From contig JAGWVG010000108.1 in assembly GCA_018970965.1 (NCBI GenBank), positions 1 through 6,108 of the forward strand: a stretch of 6,108 nt of DNA. Direction: 5' to 3'. This DNA comes from Alphaproteobacteria bacterium (GTDB lineage Bacteria > Pseudomonadota > Alphaproteobacteria > Sphingomonadales > Sphingomonadaceae). Below the pieces are notes generated by a model that saw only the letters and a list, made by a program, of their open reading frames with translations, did no database searches and was not told where the DNA came from. Positions 1 through 5,004 of this stretch are shown here, one piece after another (positions within the stretch are counted from its first letter, which is position 1; every line of letters begins with the position of its first letter). Position numbers and translations under genes: made by a program.

Positions 1-102
1 GACATCTTAAGCAATCTCAGAGCGCAAGGGGTGCTTGCCATTGGATACCGCCAAATCGAAGTCATTGGCGAACAGAAGTTGCACGCACTTTCCCAAGGCT
101 AA
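1..102 (+). CDS. Crp/Fnr-family transcription regulator, C-terminal end (partial)
   Basis: The frame is open from the first base and ends at a TAA at 100-102, giving 33 residues that begin DILSNLRAQGVL and end HALSQG. The pattern 'LxxLRxxGVLxxxxxxIEVIxxxxLxAL' is the usual end of a Crp/Fnr protein: the second half of the winged helix-turn-helix recognition helix, the two-stranded wing, and a short last helix. Such proteins are cytoplasmic regulators with an N-terminal cyclic-nucleotide-type sensor domain, which would lie to the left of this window. The ligand cannot be known from this fragment. The stop is 254 bases from the next gene, and no clear terminator hairpin follows it directly. The family call rests only on this short tail, so another winged-helix family is possible. 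Confidence 0.7.
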   Translation, partial: DILSNLRAQGVLAIGYRQIEVIGEQKLHALSQG

Positions 103-225
103 GCCAGCGCGAACTTGCAGAGATCGCTGGGGCTGCACCCAAAGCTATCACCGCTGTCCCCAAGAATAACCAAGCGCCATCAGCGCGCCGGGCCATAGCT
201 AATTCACCCACTTCGACACCAATTT

Positions 226-244
226 ATTGCCATCAAATGGCAAT
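226..244. promoter_or_regulatory. AT-rich palindrome upstream of first lipoprotein gene
   Basis: The perfect arms ATTGCCAT and ATGGCAAT (8 bp each) are separated by CAA. The dyad is flanked by direct copies of AATTTAT at 221-227 and 242-248, which overlap the arms. It lies about 110 bases before the lipoprotein start and about 125 bases after the regulator stop. It has no T-run, so it reads better as a protein-binding site or small hairpin than as a terminator. It does not match the FNR consensus TTGAT-N4-ATCAA. The rest of the 103-356 gap holds no gene that I can support. Function is inferred only from position and symmetry. Confidence 0.4.
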
Positions 245-341
245 TTATCTTGTGGATCCAAATCTCCCGCTTACCCTCACGCCAGCCTGGTGCGCACAAC
301 TTTGGCACGATGCCTTTTGTTGATGGCCACGCAGGGCAATG

Positions 342-348
342 GGAGGGG
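342..348 (+). promoter_or_regulatory. Ribosome binding site deciding the lipoprotein start
   Basis: A purine-rich GGAGGGG lies here. In-frame ATGs occur at 339, 351 and 357. The first overlaps this site and the second is only two bases past it. The third is at a normal spacing of eight, and it yields a clean MKK lipoprotein signal peptide. The start at 357 is therefore preferred. Confidence 0.7.
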
Positions 349-356
349 TAATGATT

Positions 357-842
357 ATGAAGAAGCTGCTTTTGATTTCTGCCGGCCTTCTGGTTGCGGC
401 GTGCAGCAATAATGCAAATTCCACCAACGGCACACAGACTGGCAAAGCGACCTCGTCTACAAGCGATGAAGCTGCCATCAGGAAGACCGTTCAGGATATG
501 AATATGGCGAAGACCGCCAAGGAAATTGCGTCTTCGTTTACCGAGGACGGCGAGTGGATCATGGTGGGGCAAGAGCCTCATAAAGGCCGCGCCACGATCG
601 AAAAGGCAATTGAGGCTGTCCTCACCCCATCAAGCAAGTTGGTTATGGAACGTGTGGAAACCAAAGAGGTCATCCTGTTCAATGATCACCAAGCGCTGGC
701 CAAGAATGTTGGCACCTATCATCTTGAGGTCAACGGCAAAGCTGAACCGTCTAAGAAAATCGAATTTGCCGATTATTTTGTGAAGTCGGCTGACGGCGCG
801 TGGCGTGCCGCATATGAAATTAATTCCGACGACAATGGGTAA
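357..842 (+). CDS. SnoaL/DUF4440-like lipoprotein (NTF2-like fold)
   Basis: This encodes a 161-residue predicted lipoprotein. The signal peptide (residues 1-15: MKK, then a leucine/alanine-rich core) ends in a lipobox LVAAC with the lipidated cysteine at 16. The +2 residue is serine, so outer-membrane sorting is expected. A low-complexity Ser/Thr/Asn linker (17-37) leads to one domain (about 38-157). That domain shows the SnoaL/DUF4440 pattern: a first helix (EAAIRKTV), then FTEDGEWIMVG followed by KGRATIEKAI, and a last strand ADGAWRAAYEIN. Members of this NTF2-like superfamily are small cone-shaped domains. Some are isomerases, hydrolases or binding proteins, and many have no known role. 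No catalytic residues can be assigned here. The protein resembles the second lipoprotein downstream, including the ADG-x-WR-x-A end. A hairpin follows the stop by 37 bases. The fold call is good; the function is unknown. Confidence 0.85.
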   Translation: MKKLLLISAGLLVAACSNNANSTNGTQTGKATSSTSDEAAIRKTVQDMNMAKTAKEIASSFTEDGEWIMVGQEPHKGRATIEKAIEAVLTPSSKLVMERVETKEVILFNDHQALAKNVGTYHLEVNGKAEPSKKIEFADYFVKSADGAWRAAYEINSDDNG

Positions 843-879
843 TCTTAGGCCATTTTAAGACGGCTATGAGAAGATTTGG

Positions 880-909
880 TGGCGCAGGAGGGGCTTGCCT
901 TCTGCGCCA
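880..909 (+). terminator. Hairpin, probable terminator of the first lipoprotein gene
   Basis: The arms TGGCGCAGGAGG (880-891) and CCTTCTGCGCCA (898-909) pair over 12 positions with one G-T wobble and a six-base loop. The hairpin starts 37 bases after the stop and is followed by only three T's. The strong GC stem favours termination or 3'-end protection, but the short T-run makes an intrinsic terminator uncertain. Confidence 0.55.
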
Positions 910-960
910 TTTGATCGCGCCAGCCATGGCGCGCTACGCAGGCAAATTGGGTCCGATGTG

Positions 961-984
961 AAAGTGTCTGGCAGCCGACTCATC
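961..984. repeat. Degenerate copy of the 2524-2553 palindrome
   Basis: The first 13 bases, AAAGTGTCTGGCA, are identical to 2527-2539. Over 24 aligned bases (to 2550) 19 match, counted by hand. The right arm has decayed so it no longer folds well. A 13-base match alone could occur by chance in a window of this size. The continued similarity in the second half makes common origin more likely. Confidence 0.45.
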
Positions 985-1047
985 ACCGCATGCAACAGCC
1001 CGCATCATGGCATTCATCATCCAGAATTTGCCTGACTTGCTATCGAT

Positions 1048-1117
1048 TTGACAAATATTTCAAACTTAGAAACACATCTGGTCGGGGGCAATTATGCACA
1101 CCCCAAGAACATATAAA
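1048..1117 (+). promoter_or_regulatory. Possible promoter region of the secreted-protein gene
   Basis: A consensus-like TTGACA is at 1048-1053, inside a partial dyad (TTTGA at 1047-1051 with TCAAA at 1060-1064). No good -10 box stands 16-18 bases downstream (AACACA at 1071-1076). A TATAAA at 1112-1117 lacks a good -35 element. A GGGG (1084-1087) and CCCC (1101-1104) pair encloses GCA-ATTA-TGC and could form a leader hairpin. The promoter lies somewhere here, but I cannot fix it. Confidence 0.25.
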
Positions 1118-1146
1118 ATATAAATAAAAACATGATAGGAGATGTC

Positions 1147-1896
1147 ATGAAGTGTCCAAAATGGATTGTTAGCGCTGTCGCTCTCGGTGGCGCGATCACC
1201 TCGGTCGGTGCTCATGCTGCAGAAGCAAAGAAGCCGCCACTCTTCACTTATATTGCGCAATATGCGTTTCCGCGCTCAGAATGGCGCAACATCAAATGGC
1301 AGCCCAAAGAGCTGGCCTCCAACAAGGCACTTGTGCGTGATGGCACGCTTGTTGGTTTTGGCCAGGAAGACTCTCTTTTGCATTCTGATAATGGCTATAC
1401 GCATAACCGCTGGTGGGCCGCGCACTCCGCGAGCGCATTGCTGAACATGATTGCCGATGACTCGCTTCCCGCCGATCCTGAAATGAACAAGGCGACCAAA
1501 CATAGCGATGGTCTGATCATCAGCGAGCATTATGGCTATCGTCCGGGGACAATCAAAAACGGCATTCTTTTTTCGGCTGCAATCGTGTTCAAAGACGATG
1601 CGCCAAAAGATGCCCAAGACGTCTTGATCAAGCAATTTTACGAGCCCGTTTTGGAAAAGATGCTCGCGGATGGGGTGATCGCCGAATATGATCTCAGCAA
1701 CGAGTATGTCTCGACCAATAGCGAGATGCCACTTTATCTGAACTTCATGGCAAACTCGTCAAGCGCGATTGAGAAAGTTCAAGTCGCTCTTGAGGATGCG
1801 TGGCGCGCCAGCCCGAGCCGTCAGACTTGGTCTTCCTATTTTGATTGGAAGAAAGAGCGCGACCATGTCAGCATCGAAAATGCTGAGCTGAAATAG
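1147..1896 (+). CDS. Secreted protein of unknown function
   Basis: I do not recognise this 249-residue protein. The start at 1147 is chosen over an in-frame ATG at 1132 because AGGAG at 1137-1141 gives a five-base spacing and the result is a clean Sec signal peptide. That peptide is MKCPK, a hydrophobic core to about residue 20, then a GAHA-A cleavage-like site near 24-25. The mature protein is soluble and rich in aromatics (Tyr, Trp), with no other membrane segment. It appears to have two halves. Residues 33-105 and 141-222 each run from a strand through a helix and further strands to a final helix ending near an Ala/Leu or Ala-Trp motif. This would suit two ferredoxin-like (dimeric alpha-beta barrel) domains, but that is inference by eye. 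No enzyme motif, metal site or repeat was seen. It lies between two lipoprotein genes, so a shared envelope role is possible. Confidence 0.8.
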   Translation: MKCPKWIVSAVALGGAITSVGAHAAEAKKPPLFTYIAQYAFPRSEWRNIKWQPKELASNKALVRDGTLVGFGQEDSLLHSDNGYTHNRWWAAHSASALLNMIADDSLPADPEMNKATKHSDGLIISEHYGYRPGTIKNGILFSAAIVFKDDAPKDAQDVLIKQFYEPVLEKMLADGVIAEYDLSNEYVSTNSEMPLYLNFMANSSSAIEKVQVALEDAWRASPSRQTWSSYFDWKKERDHVSIENAELK

Positions 1897-1969
1897 CATC
1901 ACTAGAGACATGGGCCGCGATGCACTTCTCGTGGGGTGCCTTGCTGATCCATTGGTTTCGAACGCAAAT

Positions 1970-1997
1970 TCCGATCGCCCGGCAGAAGGCGATCGGA
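1970..1997. repeat. Stem-loop between secreted-protein and second lipoprotein genes
   Basis: The perfect 10-bp arms TCCGATCGCC (1970-1979) and GGCGATCGGA (1988-1997) enclose an eight-base loop. The stem is followed by a run of seven A's, not T's, so it is not a standard terminator for + strand transcripts. It lies 38 bases before the lipoprotein start and may act in the leader or as a 3'-end stabiliser of the gene before it. Confidence 0.5.
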
Positions 1998-2035
1998 TCA
2001 AAAAAACCTTATGAATTGGAATTGGGAAAACTCAG

Positions 2036-2506
2036 ATGAAATTCAAATTTCTTGCTTTGACGGCTGCGGTGGCGGTCGCGGGCTGTTCTGCACACACGCC
2101 GAACAAGGCTCAAGACGATGTGAAAGCCGTGGAGAAGGCAGCGCACGATAGTTATGTCACGGCGATCAACAGCAACTCTGCAGACACGCTGGCCGCAGGT
2201 CTGACGGACGATGTGGTGTACCAGTCCCCCGGCGAGCCCGAGCTGGTCGGCAAAGCTGCGGTTCACGCATGGCTCGTCAATTATTTCAATACATACAATG
2301 CGCATTGGGAAAAGACCTCCATCGGCTTTACGGTCAATGGAGACTGGGCGTTTGAGCGTTATGTGTACAAAGCCACGGAAACCGATCGGAAAACAGGTGC
2401 TGTCATCACCGATGTGGGCAAAGGCATCAACATCTTCCGGCGCGGCGCTGATGGCAAATGGCGGGTGGCGATAGACGGTTGGAATTCAGACAAGGCCGCC
2501 CACTAA
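2036..2506 (+). CDS. Second SnoaL-like lipoprotein (NTF2-like fold)
   Basis: This encodes a 156-residue predicted lipoprotein. The signal peptide MKFKFLALTAAVAVAG ends at the lipidated cysteine 17 (lipobox AVAGC) with serine at +2, so the outer membrane is the likely site. The domain (about 27-152) follows the SnoaL/NTF2-like order: a helix (VKAVEKAAHDSYVTAI), LTDDVVYQSPGEPELVGKAAV, a long helix with WLVNYFNTY, and strands that end in FRRGADGKWRVAIDGWNSD. The stretch GxxxLVGKAAVxAWL matches the 'kGraai' segment of the family. No active-site residue can be named. The ribosome site is weak (GGGAAAA about nine bases before the ATG), and an ATG at 2011 is out of frame. The C-terminal ADG-x-WR-x-A...NSD pattern is shared with the first lipoprotein, so the two may be distant paralogues. 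The fold is fairly sure; the role is unknown. Confidence 0.85.
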   Translation: MKFKFLALTAAVAVAGCSAHTPNKAQDDVKAVEKAAHDSYVTAINSNSADTLAAGLTDDVVYQSPGEPELVGKAAVHAWLVNYFNTYNAHWEKTSIGFTVNGDWAFERYVYKATETDRKTGAVITDVGKGINIFRRGADGKWRVAIDGWNSDKAAH

Positions 2507-2523
2507 TCTAGACAGGCAAGTTG

Positions 2524-2553
2524 AGAAAAGTGTCTGGCAACAGACACTTTTCT
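2524..2553. terminator. Perfect palindromic hairpin, probable bidirectional terminator
   Basis: The arms AGAAAAGTGTCTG (2524-2536) and CAGACACTTTTCT (2541-2553) match perfectly over 13 bp around a GCAA tetraloop. It lies 17 bases after the lipoprotein stop and about 70 bases past the end of the convergent regulator gene. The A/T-rich outer stem supplies a T-rich 3' side on both strands, as expected for a two-way terminator. A degenerate copy at 961-984 suggests that it may also belong to a dispersed repeat family. Confidence 0.75.
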
Positions 2554-2625
2554 TGCAAGTCTTTCCGCATGATGCCGGGGCCTGGCGGCGCCTCATTCAA
2601 TAGGAAGAGGCACATAAATATCAGC

Positions 2626-3321
2626 TTATTTTACCTCTGAAGTCACACGCAAAGGCGCCACTAGGTGGGATTCAAAATTGAGGTTCGGCAAGGGCGCAAC
2701 CGCCAAGGCGGCCGCACGGCTGGCCGGTACACCTAAGGCCAACAACGCATGGCGCGTGGCCTCACTTGGGCTGCTGCCAACCAACGATCCCGAGGCCACG
2801 CCAATGACGCCGGCCAAAAATACGCCACCCGCCACAGCGACGGCAGCACCCAAATCATTAAACGCGAAAAGCCCTTGTTCCCGGCCCCGCAAAATATCCG
2901 CCGCGATGCGCCGGCCAAAGCCTTGCGAGAGAGGGTCTGCGGATTGCGTCACCGCCGCCACGAAATGGCCCCAGAGCGGGTTTTCAATAGCAAGCATCAA
3001 ACTATATCTCAGGCCCGTTGTTAAGGCGACATCAGCAGGCTGTGTCTTGCCATAAGCATCCAGCGCACGCCCCACTGGCTCCAACGCCTGATCGATCAAT
3101 TCCGCAATAAACGCCTCGCGGCTTTCGAAATGCAAATAAAAGGCACCCTTGGCGCAATCTGCCGCATCGGTCAGATCGGAAATGACAATTCCATTCAACC
3201 CTTTTTGACCCGCCTGCGCAAACCCCGCAGCCAATAGCCGCGCCCGGATCGCTTGGCGCTTACGCGCCACCCGCCCGGCCGGCTGTGCAAGCGACGGCGC
3301 AATAGTGTCTGAAATAACCAT
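2626..3321 (-). CDS. TetR-family transcription regulator
   Basis: This encodes a 231-residue cytoplasmic DNA-binding protein. The N-terminal TetR helix-turn-helix spans about 22-75: an initial helix (RQAIRARLLAAGFAQAG), then 'GLNGIVISDLTDAADCAKGAF' and the hallmark FYLHFESREAFIAELI. The remainder (about 80-200) is a mostly helical, alanine-rich ligand-binding and dimerisation region. It has low similarity to any group I can name, as is usual for this family. The C-terminal tail after 205 is rich in Pro, Leu and Ala. The start at 3321 has only a weak TAGG ribosome site eight bases upstream. The gene is divergent from the hydroxylase-dioxygenase operon across an 84-bp spacer with repeats, so it most likely represses that operon until an aromatic substrate or intermediate binds. 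It may also control itself. Confidence 0.9.
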   Translation of the reverse strand: MVISDTIAPSLAQPAGRVARKRQAIRARLLAAGFAQAGQKGLNGIVISDLTDAADCAKGAFYLHFESREAFIAELIDQALEPVGRALDAYGKTQPADVALTTGLRYSLMLAIENPLWGHFVAAVTQSADPLSQGFGRRIAADILRGREQGLFAFNDLGAAVAVAGGVFLAGVIGVASGSLVGSSPSEATRHALLALGVPASRAAALAVAPLPNLNFESHLVAPLRVTSEVK

Positions 3322-3330
3322 CTTGATTGC

Positions 3331-3373
3331 CTAGCTGGTCTTCGCTAGTCAATCAATATTGACCACCTAGTCA
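3331..3373. promoter_or_regulatory. Candidate TetR operator in the divergent promoter region
   Basis: Two inverted repeats with different centres overlap here. The outer pair is CTAGCTGGTC (3331-3340) with GACCACCTAG (3361-3370), 9 of 10 positions complementary. The inner pair is GTCAAT (3348-3353) with ATTGAC (3358-3363), perfect around four bases. CTAGTCA also occurs as a direct repeat at 3345-3351 and 3367-3373, 22 bp apart, which places both on the same face of the helix. A TTGACC (3359-3364) could be the -35 element of the operon, but no good -10 box follows. A TGGTCA at 3386-3391 repeats the same half-site nearer the start codon. Binding by the adjacent TetR protein is inference from position and symmetry. 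Confidence 0.6.
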
Positions 3374-3392
3374 TTTTTGATTTTTTGGTCAT

Positions 3393-3397
3393 AGGAG
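3393..3397 (+). promoter_or_regulatory. Ribosome binding site deciding the hydroxylase start
   Basis: AGGAG sits eight bases before the ATG at 3406. An ATG at 3400 is only two bases away, and an in-frame TTG at 3385 lies upstream of the site itself. The start at 3406 is therefore preferred. Confidence 0.7.
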
Positions 3398-3405
3398 ACA
3401 TGCAC

Positions 3406-5004
3406 ATGCGCATCAAAGCCAAAGACTTGGCTGTGCCCCGCAGAACGTTTGACGCTGATATTGCAATTATCGGCGCGGGCCCTGTGGGTCTGATGCTGGG
3501 CGCACTTTTGGCCCAACACAATGTTCGCACAATCATTTATGAAAGGCGGGTCGAACCTTATTCGGCGCCGCGCGCCATCGCGTTTGATCCAGAAACGCTG
3601 CGCACCTTTCAAGCAATTGGCCGCTATGAGGCTCTTGAACCCAGCTTGATGCGCGATGTTGCGGTCACCTATTTTTCGGGAAAGGGCGATTTGCTCGCGC
3701 GTATCACAAACACCGAGGAGCGGCTGGGCTTTTCGCCACGCGGCACATTTTATCAGCCCGAATTGGAAGCCGCGATTTCAGATGGCTTGCCAAATTGGCC
3801 AAGCCTCGCGCTTAAGCGCGGCATTGAGGTCAGCGATGTGTGCGACCTTGGCAATCGCGTTGAGCTAAACGTGCGCCATGGTGATGGCCGGCATGAGCAA
3901 GTGGCCGTGCGCTATGCAGTCGCTTGCGATGGTGGGGCCAGCCGCATCCGCGAACGGCTAGGCATTCGCTTTGGTGGGTCAACCTTTGCTGAAAAATGGT
4001 TGGTCGTCGATGTTGAAGGTGATGATTATCCGCATCACGATATTCGCTTCTTTTGCGACCCCCGCCGCCCGGCTGTGACCCTCCCTGTCAGCAAAGGCCG
4101 CCGACGCTGGGAATTTCTGTTAATGCCAGGCGATAATGAGGCGCAGTTTGCTGATATTGAAAATGCCCGGGCCCTCATGGAGTCTTTTGGCGGATCGCGC
4201 CCGGCAAAGATTGAACGGAGCCTCGTCTATACGTTTCATGCGCGCATGGCCGAACATTTTCGTTCGGGACGCATTTTGTTGGCGGGCGATGCCGCGCATG
4301 TCATGCCGCCTTTTGCTGGGCAGGGCCTCAACAGCGGCATTCGCGATGCAGCCAATCTTGCATGGAAGCTCGCCGCCATTTGTGCCGGCCAAGCGGACGA
4401 GGCATTACTCGATACTTATGAAGCTGAGCGCCGGGACCATACCGCCGCCATTACAAAATTGGCCAATCAATTGGGGGCCGCCATCATGCCAACGCATCCC
4501 GCGCGCGCATTTTTGCGAGATGTGATCATGAAGACGCTTTGGCGCATCCCCCCCTATCGAGAACGATTTGAGGGCGGAGATATTGGCCCACTCCCAACCG
4601 TTAAGGGCTCGCGGCTGGTGAATGGAAAAGCAGGTCAAAAAATTGGCGAGATGATCCCGCAGCCCTGGGTCAACCATGAGGGCCGCCAATGTCGTTTGGA
4701 TGATCTCCTCGGGCCAGGTTTTGCTGCAATTGGCCTTGGCTGTGATCCACGCAGCGTCTTTAATGCAGACGGGCTTGACCTGCTAGAGCGTCTGGAAACC
4801 CGCTTTGTAACGCTTGGTTCTCAAGGAGATGATTTGGCCAAATGGGCCAATCTGTCCGCTGGCGTTTTGTTGGTTCGGCCTGACCGCTTTCTTATCGATC
4901 AAATCCCCGCCACACTCTCCGGCGTTAGCCTTGGCTGGATGCAGCGCGCTTATGCCCTTGGACTAGGGGATAGCATATTGATAGACGAGAGGATGGCAGC
5001 ATGA
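3406..5004 (+). CDS. MhpA-like FAD-dependent aromatic (phenol) hydroxylase
   Basis: This 532-residue flavoprotein monooxygenase belongs to the group of 3-(3-hydroxyphenyl)propionate hydroxylase (MhpA), 2-hydroxybiphenyl hydroxylase (HbpA) and related phenol hydroxylases. Such enzymes use NAD(P)H and oxygen to add a hydroxyl group ortho to a phenolic one, giving a catechol. The Rossmann motif IIGAGPVGLMLG is at 21-32, with the ribose-binding acid E46 in IIYERR. The DG motif (CDGGASRIR, D175-G176) and the GD motif (LLAGDAAHVMPPFAGQGLN, G294-D295) follow in the expected order. The C-terminal part (about 400-525), with GVLLVRPDRF, matches the thioredoxin-like tail of this group. Length is close to that of MhpA. 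There is no signal peptide, so it is cytosolic. Its stop overlaps the start of a ring-cleavage dioxygenase, which fits a hydroxylase feeding a catechol to meta-cleavage. All cofactor motifs are intact. The substrate is not known, so no gene symbol is given. Confidence 0.9.
   Translation: MRIKAKDLAVPRRTFDADIAIIGAGPVGLMLGALLAQHNVRTIIYERRVEPYSAPRAIAFDPETLRTFQAIGRYEALEPSLMRDVAVTYFSGKGDLLARITNTEERLGFSPRGTFYQPELEAAISDGLPNWPSLALKRGIEVSDVCDLGNRVELNVRHGDGRHEQVAVRYAVACDGGASRIRERLGIRFGGSTFAEKWLVVDVEGDDYPHHDIRFFCDPRRPAVTLPVSKGRRRWEFLLMPGDNEAQFADIENARALMESFGGSRPAKIERSLVYTFHARMAEHFRSGRILLAGDAAHVMPPFAGQGLNSGIRDAANLAWKLAAICAGQADEALLDTYEAERRDHTAAITKLANQLGAAIMPTHPARAFLRDVIMKTLWRIPPYRERFEGGDIGPLPTVKGSRLVNGKAGQKIGEMIPQPWVNHEGRQCRLDDLLGPGFAAIGLGCDPRSVFNADGLDLLERLETRFVTLGSQGDDLAKWANLSAGVLLVRPDRFLIDQIPATLSGVSLGWMQRAYALGLGDSILIDERMAA
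4989..5004 (+). promoter_or_regulatory. Translational coupling site: GAGG ribosome site and ATGA overlap
   Basis: The dioxygenase ATG (5001-5003) overlaps the hydroxylase stop TGA (5002-5004). A GAGG at 4989-4992 lies eight bases before the ATG, inside the hydroxylase coding region. This predicts coupled translation of the two enzymes. Confidence 0.8.

Larger units (their letters stand above)
843..1146. other. 304-base intergenic region with several hairpins and no gene
   Basis: No supportable coding frame lies here. From left to right it holds the hairpin at 880-909 and a second hairpin (arms CGCGCCA 916-922 and TGGCGCG 927-933). It also holds a 10-bp inverted repeat, CAGGCAAATT at 939-948 with AATTTGCCTG at 1025-1034. 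The space between those arms contains a degenerate copy (961-984) of the palindrome found at 2524-2553. A TTGACA at 1048-1053 is a possible -35 element. A very AT-rich leader (1111-1131) stands just before the next gene. The left part is GC-rich and the right part AT-rich. Confidence 0.6.

Noticed and set aside
204..581. Minus-strand frame overlapping the first lipoprotein gene
   Set aside because: It has no ribosome site or family pattern that I can see, and it conflicts with a lipoprotein that has a clear signal peptide and domain.
939..1034. A transposable element with target-site duplication
   Set aside because: No direct repeat flanks the inverted ends (TACG before, ACTT after), and no transposase is present, so mobile-element status is not claimed.
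1970..2007. Stem-loop followed by a homopolymer run as an intrinsic terminator of the secreted-protein gene
   Set aside because: On the + strand the run after the stem is A's, not T's, and on the - strand no T-run follows the stem. It is kept only as a stem-loop of unknown role.
2678..3055. Open frame on the + strand opposite the TetR gene
   Set aside because: It is a shadow of the TetR coding sequence and gives a low-complexity Ala/Pro/Lys/Arg product without any recognisable domain.
3303..3310. A third AGTGTCTG match to the palindrome family
   Set aside because: Only eight bases match, there is no second arm, and they encode residues of the TetR N-terminus. This is most likely chance.
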